Source of the DNA: an uncultured Acidimicrobiaceae bacterium
GTDB taxonomy: Bacteria > Actinomycetota > Acidimicrobiia > Acidimicrobiales > Aldehydirespiratoraceae
DNA length: 39,401 nucleotides
Direction: 5' to 3'
NCBI GenBank assembly: GCA_913041415.1
Contig: CAJWHS010000015.1
Span: forward strand, 1 to 39,401
The notes beneath the pieces are model-generated. The model saw only the letters and a list, made by a program, of their open reading frames with translations. It did no database searches and was not told where the DNA came from. Made by a program: the position numbers and the translations under genes. Each line of letters starts with the position of its first letter. Position 1 is the first letter of the stretch. Below are positions 33,001 through 39,401 of this stretch, piece after piece.

Positions 33001-33306
33001 GGCTTCCATCTCGGCGGGGAGGCCATGGCAGTCCCAGCCGAAGCGGCGCTCGACTCGCTTGCCCTTCATGGTCTGGTACCGAGGCACCACGTCCTTCACG
33101 TAGCCGGTGAGCAGGTGACCGTGGTGAGGGAGGCCGTTGGCGAACGGCGGGCCGTCGTAGAAGACGTATTCGTCGTCCTCGGGCCGGCTCTCCACGCTCT
33201 CGTCGAAGGTCTCGTCGGTGCTCCATCGCGCGAGAATTCGCCGCTCGATGCCCGGGAGGTCCGGGCTCTCGACATGCGGGTACGGCGCCTTCGCTGCGTC
33301 ACTCAT
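30094..33306 (-). CDS. ileS: Isoleucyl-tRNA synthetase
   Basis: A 1070-residue class I aminoacyl-tRNA synthetase charging tRNA-Ile. PPFANGLPHHGHLLTG (residues 53-68) carries the HIGH motif as HHGH at 61-64, and KLSKK at 625-629 stands for KMSKS. GWDCHGLPAE follows HIGH, then RDWSISRNRFWGSPIPVW and the large CP1 editing insertion. The length, the KLSKKLRNY form and the extended C-terminus match the eukaryote-like type II IleS found in many actinobacteria, a type known to be poorly inhibited by mupirocin in studied cases. The frame is open to 34068, but this lies across the divergent nucleoside-hydrolase gene; ATG 33306 with TATCCT 8 nt upstream is right. Confidence 0.97.
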   Translation of the reverse strand: MSDAAKAPYPHVESPDLPGIERRILARWSTDETFDESVESRPEDDEYVFYDGPPFANGLPHHGHLLTGYVKDVVPRYQTMKGKRVERRFGWDCHGLPAEMEAEKDLPVSGRASIIDYGIERFNEYCRTSVLKHTQEWEKTVTRQARWVDFENDYKTMDLDYMESVMWAFKQLWDKGLIYQSNRVLPYSWGAETPLSNHEIRLDDATRPRQDPAVTVAFELDDPSGIPGDADTPAKILAWTTTPWTLPSNLALAVGPELDYAVMLDGDGSRYLLGEAVIGSYEKQLENATQVGILKGSDLVGRTYTPIFPYFADMAEVDPTKPHHGTERAFQILAGDFIDTSEGTGVVHMAPGFGEDDQRVVGEAGIGMVVPVDDSGRFTDDVIEWAGQNVLEANSGIIKHLRETGQLVRHDSYTHNYPHCWRTDTPIIYKAMPSWYVKVTDIRDRMLETNQAINWVPGHIQNGRFGQWLEGARDWSISRNRFWGSPIPVWVSDNPDYPRMDCYGSLDELEADFGVRPTNLHRPYIDELVRPNPDDPTGASMMRRVPEVLDCWFESGSMPFAQVHYPFENKDWFDEHFPADFIVEYINQSRGWFYTLHVLATALFDRPAFQNVICHGILLADDGAKLSKKLRNYTEPELIFENQGSDALRWYFMSTNIVRGGDTRISDQAIDDVVRQVILPIWNAYSFFTLYANVEGHRATFTPDPGPDADLLDRYILAKTRDLVAAVEANMDDYDLPGAAMEIQAFIDALNNWYIRRSRDRFWGTGEGGADLAGLDTLFTVLVTLNQVAAPFLPMITEEIWSGLCNGDDIMPPSVHLSTWPAVATYGDDPGLVAAMDRLRDVASTGLRLREDQGLRVRLPLASVTIAGRDASTLEPFADLLRDELNVKDVHVTEEIGDLATFILRPNGKALGPRLGKNVQAVFGAARSGDWTANDDGTVDVGGHLLQPDEYELALESPEGVVAAALRSNDAVVTLDTDVTPELEAEGLARDVVREIQNARKAEDLVVTDRIDLWIDAASATVAAAIGTHEAYIAEQVLGTSITLGAGPDDVSAHEATVGGEPLRFSLKVS

Positions 33307-33314
33307 AGCGTCGC

Positions 33315-33320
33315 AGGATA
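33315..33320 (-). promoter_or_regulatory. -10 box TATCCT for ileS
   Basis: On the minus strand TATCCT ends 8 nt before ATG 33306. No T-box, leader hairpin or Shine-Dalgarno is visible, so ileS is probably leaderless. Confidence 0.5.
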
Positions 33321-33363
33321 CCGGCGCAGTCCGATCCACCGGTCGCTGTTTCGCCGTCGACAG

Positions 33364-33369
33364 TAGGGT
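33364..33369 (+). promoter_or_regulatory. -10 box TAGGGT for the nucleoside hydrolase
   Basis: TAGGGT ends 6 nt before ATG 33376. It is about 43 bp from the opposing ileS -10, a compact divergent promoter pair. Confidence 0.5.
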
Positions 33370-33375
33370 GCGACC

Positions 33376-34302
33376 ATGCGACGTTTCCTCATCGACACCG
33401 ACACCGCCAGCGACGACGCCGTTGCGATCGTCATGGCGCTGCAGCATCCCGATGTGCATGTCGAGGCGCTCACGGTTGTTGCCGGCAATGTCGGGCTCGA
33501 CCAAGCGGTGCAGAACGCGCTCTACACGGTGGAGCTGTGTGGCAAGGAGACGCCGGTGTACGGCGGCCGGGCCCAGCCCATCATGCGCACCCCCGAGACC
33601 GCGCAGAGCGTTCATGGTCACGACGGCATGGGCGATTGTGGTTTGCCGCTTCACGGCCGCATTCCGGCTGCGGGGCGTGGGGTCGATGTCATAGTCGATA
33701 CGATCCTCGGCTCGCCGGGTGAGGTGACCCTTGTGTGCCTCGGCCCGCTCTCGAATGTCGCCGCGGCCGTCCTCCGTGCCCCGGAGATCACCGAGGCGGT
33801 CGAGCGGGTGGTGATCATGGGCGGCACCGGTGTGCACGGCCCCGGCAATGTGAGCGCGATGGCGGAGTTCAACTTCTGGGCCGATCCCGAGGCTGCGGCG
33901 ATCGTCACGGCATCCGGGATGCCGCTTGAGTTCGTCGGCTGGGACATCTCCATCACGTCGGCGATCGTCACCCAGGAACGCCACGATGCGATGCTCGCCA
34001 TCGGCACTCCGCTTGCGAGGTTCGGTGTCGACATCGCGCAGGCCGTGCGTCGATTCGCCCTCGAGCACGGCATGGAAGGCGACGATCTACCCGACCCGAT
34101 TGCGATGGCCCACGCCATCGATCCATCGGTCGCCGAGATCAGCCGACTGAACGTCAAGATCATGTTCGGCGACGGGGGCCAGCGCGGGGTAATGGAGGTC
34201 GATCGCATGGGCTTTGTCGGCGGTGAACCCAACATCGACATCGTCACCCACTACCCGAGCGATCACTTCTTCGAGTTGCTCTTCGACGCATACCGAACGT
34301 GA
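33376..34302 (+). CDS. Nucleoside hydrolase (IunH-like)
   Basis: A 308-residue Ca2+-dependent N-ribohydrolase cleaving nucleosides to base and ribose. The N-terminal DTDxxxDD motif reads D7-T-D9-T-A-S-D13-D14, the calcium cluster of the family, here with T10-A11 in place of the common Pro-Gly. LVCLGPLSNVA, MGGTGVHGPGNVS and AEFNFWADPEAA (ligand Asn/Asp) follow, and LPDPIAMAHAID supplies the distal Asp. The C-terminal histidine lies in DIVTHYPSDHFF. Base preference (purine or pyrimidine) is unclear. The TGA overlaps the GTG start of the thioesterase by four bases, so the pair is translationally coupled; a functional link is not obvious. Confidence 0.93.
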   Translation: MRRFLIDTDTASDDAVAIVMALQHPDVHVEALTVVAGNVGLDQAVQNALYTVELCGKETPVYGGRAQPIMRTPETAQSVHGHDGMGDCGLPLHGRIPAAGRGVDVIVDTILGSPGEVTLVCLGPLSNVAAAVLRAPEITEAVERVVIMGGTGVHGPGNVSAMAEFNFWADPEAAAIVTASGMPLEFVGWDISITSAIVTQERHDAMLAIGTPLARFGVDIAQAVRRFALEHGMEGDDLPDPIAMAHAIDPSVAEISRLNVKIMFGDGGQRGVMEVDRMGFVGGEPNIDIVTHYPSDHFFELLFDAYRT

Positions 34303-35078
34303 ACGACGTTCCAGGCTACGAACACATTCCGGGGCGCTACGGCGTCGAAGTCGAACGCACTGACAGCGGGACATCGACCTTCGTCCCGCTGCGTCCGGAT
34401 CTCGCCGCCCCCGACGGCAGCCTTCGCATCGCTGCGGTCCTGATGGGGATCGACATGGGCGCCGGAATCACGGCCGGGCAGGCGGTTCTGCCCGGATGGA
34501 CCGTCACCGCCGATATCGAGACTCACCTTGTCGGTGGCTGCACGGTCGGGCCGCTTCGGGTCGACGCGCAGGCGATCAAGCCGGGGCGCACCATGTCCGT
34601 CGTGGAGTGCCGTGTCGTCGACGCTGGCGCCGACGACGAACTCGTGGCTCTTGCGACGGCGAATCACGGCGTGCTGGAGCCCACGTTCGACGACGACCTT
34701 CGCGGCATGACGGTCGGTGGCCGTCGGGTGTTCACGCCGCCAACCGATCCTGACGACTCGCTCGAGTCGTACTTCGGGGTCGATGTGAGCGCCGACGATC
34801 TGCGAATCGACCTCTCCGAACGCACCCGCAACCCGTGGGGAATCCTGCACGGCGGCCTCACCGGGCTGCTCATCGAGCAGGCGGCGTTTCGTGCGGGAAT
34901 CGCGGCGCCGACCGACTTCGTCACTCGTTATCTGCGGGCGGTGAAGGAGGGGCCGGGAGAGATCCGGGTCGTGGAAACGATCGACCGCGGCGAGACCCGA
35001 CTCGTTCGGGTCGAACTCGTCGATGCCGGCACCGGTCGGGTTGCCGTCGTGTCGACGGTCGGTGGTCGGCGCACCTGA
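34299..35078 (+). CDS. Double-hotdog thioesterase (PaaI-like)
   Basis: A 259-residue protein with two hotdog-fold halves. The first half shows ADIETHLVGGCTVGPLRVDAQAIKPGR and CRVVDAGADDELVALATANH, each in parts; the second contains NPWGILHGGLTGLLIEQAAF with the HGG loop and AVKEGPGEIRVVETIDRGETRLVRVEL. This arrangement fits acyl-CoA thioesterases of the PaaI/4HBT group. It would release a free acid from an acyl-CoA; the substrate is unknown. The GTG start at 34299 sits in a GTGA overlap with the nucleoside hydrolase stop, giving translational coupling. It converges with a zinc dehydrogenase 15 bp away. Confidence 0.85.
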   Translation: MNDVPGYEHIPGRYGVEVERTDSGTSTFVPLRPDLAAPDGSLRIAAVLMGIDMGAGITAGQAVLPGWTVTADIETHLVGGCTVGPLRVDAQAIKPGRTMSVVECRVVDAGADDELVALATANHGVLEPTFDDDLRGMTVGGRRVFTPPTDPDDSLESYFGVDVSADDLRIDLSERTRNPWGILHGGLTGLLIEQAAFRAGIAAPTDFVTRYLRAVKEGPGEIRVVETIDRGETRLVRVELVDAGTGRVAVVSTVGGRRT

Positions 35079-35093
35079 CCGAGCGGCCGACGA

Positions 35094-36026
35094 TCAGAGG
35101 TCGAACGCCACCTTGATCGTGCCCGAGGAACGATCGGCTGCCGAGGCGAAGGCCTCGACGCAGCCGTCGAGTGGGAAGCGATGGGTGATAATCGTCGGGC
35201 TGATGTCGGGCGCCGCTGCGAGGGCGGCGGCCGCCTCGTCGAAGTCGCGGCCGGGGACGCGGCACCGGTACGTCATCGCCGGGAGGATCTCGATCTCCCT
35301 CATGCAGGCGGCGATGCCGAGCTCGGCCGGCTGCCATGTCGTGCCGACCAACCCGACCCGCCCCATCGGGCGGGCGCGGTGGACGGCCTCACCGATCGAG
35401 GCGCTGGTGGCGACGGCGTCGATCACGACGTCGTAACCGTCGCCAACATCGAGGGAGGCGCCCAGCCGTTCCGCTGCGGCCTGCTGGTGGGGATGACGGG
35501 CGCTGACCGTGGCGGGGATCCCCCGGTGGCGGAGCATTGCAGCGGCGGCCAAGCCGATGGGACCTGCACCGATGACCAGCACCCGGTCGTTGTCGGTGAC
35601 CCGGGCGCGGTCCAGCGCGTGGGTCGCGACCGCAAGTGGCTCGACCAGACAGGCGTGTTCGAGCGTAAGCCCCGACGGCAGAGCGACGAGCGCACCGGGG
35701 TGCACGATGATTTCGTCGGCCATACCGCCCGGCAGGCCGATGCCGTAGAAGATCGCGCCGTTCGAGCAGAAGCTCAGGTGGCCCTCGTCGCATGCCCAGC
35801 AACTGCCACACCCCGCCATCGGCTCGACCGCGACCGGGGTCCCGTCGGGTGCGATACCGCAGAACTCGTGACCGAGGATCATGCCCTCGGCGATCCCGCC
35901 GTCGAGCAGGTGCAGGTCGCTCCCGCAGATCGACGAACTCACCACCTTCACGCGAACGCCGTCGCCCTCCGGCCCGGCGAGCGTCTCCAGGGTTGGGGTG
36001 CCGTCGACGATTCGTACTGCGCGCAT
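35094..36026 (-). CDS. Zinc-dependent alcohol/polyol dehydrogenase (medium-chain)
   Basis: A 310-residue MDR enzyme. Catalytic-zinc residues C34 (ICGSDLH) and H53-E54 (GHEF) are present, and the structural-zinc lobe C73, C76, C79, C87 (CGSCWACDEGHLSFC) is intact. The cofactor Rossmann motif is VIGAGPIGLAAAAML. Its closest style is sorbitol/threonine dehydrogenase-like NAD(P) enzymes; it is somewhat short for the family. The substrate is not known. Upstream of the ATG, TCACGAACGTGA at 36045-36056 is a near-palindrome that could be an operator. It is convergent with the thioesterase gene. Confidence 0.9.
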   Translation of the reverse strand: MRAVRIVDGTPTLETLAGPEGDGVRVKVVSSSICGSDLHLLDGGIAEGMILGHEFCGIAPDGTPVAVEPMAGCGSCWACDEGHLSFCSNGAIFYGIGLPGGMADEIIVHPGALVALPSGLTLEHACLVEPLAVATHALDRARVTDNDRVLVIGAGPIGLAAAAMLRHRGIPATVSARHPHQQAAAERLGASLDVGDGYDVVIDAVATSASIGEAVHRARPMGRVGLVGTTWQPAELGIAACMREIEILPAMTYRCRVPGRDFDEAAAALAAAPDISPTIITHRFPLDGCVEAFASAADRSSGTIKVAFDL

Positions 36027-36044
36027 CGGCTCAGTTGACCATGC

Positions 36045-36056
36045 TCACGAACGTGA
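36045..36056. promoter_or_regulatory. Near-palindrome TCACGAACGTGA upstream of the dehydrogenase
   Basis: Five-base arms TCACG/CGTGA flank a 2-nt centre, about 19 nt before the ATG at 36026 on the minus strand, in an operator-like position. Only a candidate. Confidence 0.3.
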
Positions 36057-36098
36057 CTGCCACTAAGCCGGGCTCGGCGTGGCGGTGGCGCTGAGGGA

Positions 36099-36482
36099 CT
36101 ACTGCTCTTCGTCGGCGGCCGGCGCTTCGTCGTCGGCGGCGTCCTCGGCCGGGGCGTCTTCGGCGCCGGTCTCGTCAGCCGCCGGCTCGTCGGCTGCGAC
36201 CTCGGCGGCCGGCGCCTCTTCGGGTTCCTCGCCGTCGCGGATCTTCTTGAACGCGTCCTGCGCTTCGCGGTACGCAGCCTCGGCCGCGGCTTTCTCTTCG
36301 GCGGAGCCGGATTCGTTGGCTTTGCGCACGGCGGCGGCGGCCTCGTCCTTGGCCCGTTCGGCCTTCTTCACCCCCTTCTCGCGGCGAGTGCGCTCACGAT
36401 CAGCGTCGACGTACTCGTTGAAGAGCGTGAGCGCTGCGGTCGTCTCGTCGTCGAGCGACGGGGCGGTATCGGTTTCGGCCAT
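36099..36482 (-). CDS. Small coiled-coil protein with acidic Ala/Glu/Asp tail
   Basis: A 127-residue protein I do not recognise. Residues about 12-85 are charged and helical (LFNEYVDADRERTRREKGVKKAERAKDEAAAAV, in parts), with a heptad-like pattern suggesting a coiled coil. The last ~40 residues are a low-complexity acidic stretch of Ala, Glu and Asp ending DEEQ, with repeats such as AAEVAADEPAADETGAEDAP. There is no signal peptide or membrane segment, so it is probably cytoplasmic. It stands alone between two dehydrogenase genes on the same strand. A CAGACT box lies 6 nt before ATG 36482. It may be a nucleoid- or ribosome-associated or chaperone-like protein, but nothing supports one choice. 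Confidence 0.7.
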   Translation of the reverse strand: MAETDTAPSLDDETTAALTLFNEYVDADRERTRREKGVKKAERAKDEAAAAVRKANESGSAEEKAAAEAAYREAQDAFKKIRDGEEPEEAPAAEVAADEPAADETGAEDAPAEDAADDEAPAADEEQ

Positions 36483-36540
36483 GGCCGTAGTCTGGCCGGT
36501 CCTCGTCGCGATGACGACTCGATGGGCGGCGAAATCCTTG

Positions 36541-37734
36541 TCAGGTGTCGCCGGTGCCTCGACGCTTCCCGTCTCGCATGTCGAAGGCGACCTTCACCCC
36601 GCCTCGAGTCCCCGACTCGGCCGCATGGGCGATTGCGTCGACATAGCGGGCCAAGGGGTAGGTGGCCGACAGCATCTTGTCGAAGGGCACCTTGCCGGCG
36701 AGTTCGAATGCGAGCTCGAAACTGCTCGTGCCGCGGCCGTCGTCGGTGGTCTCGGATCCGTAGGTGTAGGTGCCGATGAGTTCGGTCTCGCGATGCCACA
36801 GGGCGGTGAGATCGAGTTCGACCACGCTCGGCATGCCGAGCAGCACCACCCGGCCCCGCGGGCGACACATCCCGATGGCTGCTTCGATCGACTGCTGGGA
36901 GCCGACGGCATCGATGACGATGTCGGCACCACCGGAGAGTCGGCCATCGATCATGAACGATCCGGTCGCTCGTCGGACTGCTCGGCTGAGCTCGTCGGGT
37001 GCGCACATGACGTCGGCGCCGAACTCCTCGGCGAGCTGCCGTTGGATCGGGTACTTGGCCCCGATCAGGATCGAGCCGGGGGAGGTCAGATGACGCAGTG
37101 CGGCGACGGTGACCAGCCCCATCGTGCCTGCACCGATCACCGCAACGGTGTCGCCGTTGGCAACCTTCGCCCGCAGCGCTGTGTGGACACCGCCGGCGAC
37201 CGGCTCCATCAGGACGGCGAGTTCATCGCTCATCCATTCGGGGACCTCGTGAAGCTGGCTGGGGTGGGCGACGAACTCGGTCGACCACGCTCCACCGGTC
37301 GTTTCGCAAAAGCCGGTCTGGATGCCGGGCTCGAGATCACCGGTGGTGAGATGGCGGTAGTCGTCGCCGTCGCCGGGCTGCGCACCGTCGAACGGAGGTT
37401 CGAAGCCGCGGGCGGCATGGCCGAGCACCGGGTCGAGCACGACCCGTCGGCCGTCGTCGGTGTCGCCGACGACCTCGTGGCCGGGGACGAACGGGAAGCT
37501 GACGAAGTGTTCGAAGTAGCGCGACGCATGGCCGTCGACCGTCGACAGGTCAGAACCGCAGATGCCGGCGAGCCGGGGATACACACGGACCCAGTCAGGG
37601 GTTGGGAGCTCGGGGGCGTCGTCGTCGATTAGCGAAAGGGGCCCGACAGCGGCACCGGAGCCGGGGCGCAGCCGAGATGCCGCCATCGCAGCGGCGTAGC
37701 GCCCTTCTTTGCGGGAGAAGCGGAGAGCCTTCAC
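36541..37734 (-). CDS. Zinc-type medium-chain dehydrogenase with altered structural-zinc lobe
   Basis: A 397-residue MDR-family protein. C59 (ICGSDLS) and GHE at 85-87 retain catalytic-zinc residues, and VIGAGTMGLVTVAAL is the NAD(P)-binding motif. The usual structural-zinc loop of four cysteines is missing: residues about 102-140 read LDPVLGHAARGFEPPFDGAQ and then DGDDYRHLTTGDLEPG, with no Cys cluster. Related enzymes with that lobe include threonine dehydrogenase-like proteins. The start GTG 37734 is in a GTGA overlap with the upstream transporter's stop, so the two are translationally coupled and probably act together on one compound. The much longer open frame to 39030 is an overlap, not one protein. 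Confidence 0.85.
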   Translation of the reverse strand: MKALRFSRKEGRYAAAMAASRLRPGSGAAVGPLSLIDDDAPELPTPDWVRVYPRLAGICGSDLSTVDGHASRYFEHFVSFPFVPGHEVVGDTDDGRRVVLDPVLGHAARGFEPPFDGAQPGDGDDYRHLTTGDLEPGIQTGFCETTGGAWSTEFVAHPSQLHEVPEWMSDELAVLMEPVAGGVHTALRAKVANGDTVAVIGAGTMGLVTVAALRHLTSPGSILIGAKYPIQRQLAEEFGADVMCAPDELSRAVRRATGSFMIDGRLSGGADIVIDAVGSQQSIEAAIGMCRPRGRVVLLGMPSVVELDLTALWHRETELIGTYTYGSETTDDGRGTSSFELAFELAGKVPFDKMLSATYPLARYVDAIAHAAESGTRGGVKVAFDMRDGKRRGTGDT

Positions 37735-39191
37735 GCCGCGGAGGTTATCGCTTCGGGCCGACTCCGCACGAGGTGCCGGGCGGCCGGGATGGTTGCCACC
37801 GCTGCGACCACCGCCACCGCAATGGCGAAGAGGAAGCCGGCGCCGAGCGCATCGGCGACCGGCCGGCTCACCGTCTCGACGTCGCCACCGAGGAGATCGC
37901 GCACCGCTTCTACGTCGCCCGTGCGGCGGTCGACGGTTGCCAGGATCACTGCGCCAGCGATGCCAACGCCGTAGGTGACCGACATCGAGCGGGTGAACTG
38001 GTGAGCCCCGTTGACCCGACCCATCTCGGAAAGCGGTGTGCGTTCCTGCAAGACGTTGATGCCGGTGGTGGAGATCGAGCCCGTTCCGAGTCCGGAGATG
38101 AACAGGCCGATCGCGAGCACGGCTATCGGCGCTTCGGCCCAGACGAGCACCGCTGAGAGGAGGATGCCGATCGACAAGACGACCGACCCGAGTAGCACGA
38201 CCTGCTCGCGCAGGATGCGGTCCTGGAGTCGGCTGCTGCTGACAGCGCCGGTCGTCCACCCGGCCGACAGGTAGGCGACCGAGAAGGCGGCGGCGGTGGT
38301 CGAGAGGCCGCGGGCACCGTTGAGGTACACCGGCAAGAACGAGTGGAAGCCGAGCGCTCCGCCGACGGCGAGCAGTGAGGTGGTATGCACGCTGCGGAAC
38401 CGAGTGGCGAACAGATGGCGGGGCCGCACTACGGGGTCGGGCACCGAACGGGCGTGACGGGCGTAGCCGGCCACGCCAAGTGCCACGACGAGCGTTCCGC
38501 CGGCGATCGCCGTCAACGAGCCCTGAGCGACGGCGAGGCCGGCAGCAGCGATGACGGCGACGATGCCGATACCGCGGACGTCGGCGGTGGAGGTCTGGGC
38601 TTCGCTTGTCGGACCGGGAAGGTTGTTCCAGGCAAGCGCACCGGCGACGAGGCCGACCGGAACGCTGAAGAAGAACACGCCGCGCCAGTTGAGGGTGGCG
38701 ACCATGACCGCAGCGATCGATGGCCCGGCGACGCTCATCACGCCCCAGACGGTGGAGTTCATGGCGAATACCCGGGCGCGCTGGTGCACGGGATAGGAGA
38801 GACCGATCGTCGCCATCGCCGAAGTGAGCAGTACACCGATCGTGATGCCCTGGAGCGCCCGTCCGATCACCAGCAACAGCATCGTCGGAGCCAGCCCGCA
38901 CAACGCAGACGTGATCACGAATCCGACGACGGACCAGCGAAAGACCCTCCGGGCACCGAGGCCGTCGACGACGGGACCCGCAGCGAGGACGGCCACGCCG
39001 GACATGAGCAACTCGACCGTGATCGTCCACGGCAGGAGTGCGACGTCGCCGAGGTCATTGCCGATTTCGGGAAGAGCGGCGGTGAGGCCAAGGTTGGAGT
39101 AGGCGATGATGCCGATCGAGGCCATCACCGCGATCGTCAGCCCTCGTTTCTCACCGCTCAAGATGGTGTTCGGAGGTAAGGTCTCGGCCAT
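37731..39191 (-). CDS. MFS transporter, DHA2 (14-TM) drug/H+ antiporter-like
   Basis: A 486-residue major facilitator with about 14 hydrophobic segments: the N-terminal VMASIGIIAYSNLGLTAALPEI, ELLMSGVAVLAAGPVVDGLGARRVF, RALQGITIGVLLTSAMATI, MNSTVWGVMSVAGPSIAAVMVATLNWRGVFFFSVPVGLVAGALAW and further helices, the longer ones read in parts. The pattern NWRGVFF-N-PVG is typical of DHA2 exporters of the EmrB/QacA type. The substrate is unknown. It is translationally coupled by GTGA to the dehydrogenase downstream, so export or uptake of a metabolite linked to that enzyme is plausible. TAGCGT on the minus strand (39203-39198) lies 6 nt before the ATG. Confidence 0.88.
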   Translation of the reverse strand: MAETLPPNTILSGEKRGLTIAVMASIGIIAYSNLGLTAALPEIGNDLGDVALLPWTITVELLMSGVAVLAAGPVVDGLGARRVFRWSVVGFVITSALCGLAPTMLLLVIGRALQGITIGVLLTSAMATIGLSYPVHQRARVFAMNSTVWGVMSVAGPSIAAVMVATLNWRGVFFFSVPVGLVAGALAWNNLPGPTSEAQTSTADVRGIGIVAVIAAAGLAVAQGSLTAIAGGTLVVALGVAGYARHARSVPDPVVRPRHLFATRFRSVHTTSLLAVGGALGFHSFLPVYLNGARGLSTTAAAFSVAYLSAGWTTGAVSSSRLQDRILREQVVLLGSVVLSIGILLSAVLVWAEAPIAVLAIGLFISGLGTGSISTTGINVLQERTPLSEMGRVNGAHQFTRSMSVTYGVGIAGAVILATVDRRTGDVEAVRDLLGGDVETVSRPVADALGAGFLFAIAVAVVAAVATIPAARHLVRSRPEAITSAA

Positions 39192-39197
39192 GCCGGC

Positions 39198-39203
39198 ACG
39201 CTA
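39198..39203 (-). promoter_or_regulatory. -10 box TAGCGT for the DHA2 transporter
   Basis: On the minus strand TAGCGT ends 6 nt before ATG 39191. It matches the leaderless pattern seen repeatedly in the window. Confidence 0.5.
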
Positions 39204-39319
39204 CCGGCGACGGTTCGGCTCCAGGGTCGTGCAACGGACCGTCGGTGCAGCTCGGCGGCTGTGGCGGCGGGCCACCAGGGCTGTTGGACGCATAATCGCT
39301 CCGTGCCAATACTGGCGGC

Positions 39320-39401
39320 ATGGGCATCGCTGTTCCGTTCCCCGACACTCAGCCTCCCGGCTACAAGTGGTTCGCCGACGAGCCGGTCTTCGAACCTGCC
39401 C
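39320..39401 (+). CDS. Start of an unidentified gene, cut by the right edge
   Basis: ATG 39320 opens a frame beginning MGIAVPFPDTQPPG, continuing YKWFADEPVF to the end of the window. Its G/C-rich third codon positions agree with a real start. CATAAT at 39291-39296 may be a -10 element. Only 27 residues are seen, so the family cannot be named; a leaderless GTG at 39303 in another frame is a weaker option. Confidence 0.45.
   Translation, partial: MGIAVPFPDTQPPGYKWFADEPVFEPA

Noticed and set aside
30094-34068. 1324-residue ileS with a 254-residue N-terminal extension
   Set aside because: The extension is antisense to the nucleoside hydrolase; ATG 33306 has its own -10 box and begins where IleS proteins begin.
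36541-39030. 829-residue fused dehydrogenase
   Set aside because: The upstream part is the transporter gene read out of frame; the GTG at 37734 sits in a normal GTGA overlap.
1-39401. CRISPR arrays, insertion sequences, phage genes, tRNA or rRNA genes
   Set aside because: No regularly spaced repeats, transposase-like frames, terminal repeats or cloverleaf-like segments were found in the intergenic gaps, all of which are short.

Overview
The window is GC-rich, densely coding DNA with G/C-biased third codon positions and several genes starting on GTG. The gene content is a paired MutA/MutB methylmalonyl-CoA mutase with MeaB, a eukaryote-like class I ribonucleotide reductase, a CYP124/125-like P450, a deazaflavin-dependent reductase of the Ddn/DUF385 family, and SDRs and acyl-CoA ligases. 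This points to an actinobacterium, most likely an uncultured or marine Acidimicrobiia/Ilumatobacter-like lineage. That placement is inference; there is no rRNA or tRNA gene in the window to anchor it.

Layout: 1-3545 (+) holds the tail of a molybdopterin oxidoreductase, a GNAT acetyltransferase, an SDR and an acyl-CoA ligase. 3591-4454 (-) is a degenerate-looking amidohydrolase. 4520-9942 is the methylmalonyl-CoA module: mutA, an unannotated 55-residue membrane protein, mutB, a convergent Dabb-domain gene, and meaB. 10010-13423 (+) is a P450, a YczE-like membrane protein and a succinate-semialdehyde-type dehydrogenase. 13462-19096 is a divergent MocR regulator facing a class III aminotransferase, a methylmalonate-semialdehyde dehydrogenase and an OFA-like MFS carrier. 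19139-20143 (+) is a thioredoxin-fold gene read through an in-frame TGA, a probable selenoprotein. 20163-22298 (-) is a cation/H+ antiporter with UspA-like domains. 22525-26072 (-) is nrdA-nrdB, divergent from a MarR regulator. 26912-30070 holds a Ddn-like reductase, a 2OG-Fe(II) oxygenase, a broken SDR and an AIM24-family protein. 30094-33306 (-) is ileS. 33376-35078 (+) is a nucleoside hydrolase overlapping a double-hotdog thioesterase. 35094-39191 (-) is two medium-chain dehydrogenases, an acidic coiled-coil protein and a DHA2-like MFS exporter. A partial gene enters at the right edge.

Metabolically, the 12-19 kb region (aminotransferase plus CoA-acylating MMSDH) is best read as beta-alanine/beta-aminoisobutyrate breakdown to acetyl-CoA or propionyl-CoA. 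The 4.5-10 kb module then converts propionyl-CoA-derived methylmalonyl-CoA to succinyl-CoA. The acyl-CoA ligase, SDRs, P450 and thioesterase fit lipid or branched-chain catabolism feeding the same node. Propionyl-CoA carboxylase and the epimerase are not in the window.

The most notable observations are: (1) a Sec-UGA at the redox-active position of a thioredoxin-like protein, with a SECIS-like hairpin just downstream; (2) a small two-helix membrane ORF locked by ATGA overlaps between mutA and mutB; (3) a recurring TAnnnT box 6-8 nt before start codons, implying widespread leaderless transcription, including one divergent promoter pair packed into 27 bp; (4) a broken SDR with an amber codon, a frameshift and a perfect 17-bp inverted repeat; (5) several palindromes placed in promoters.
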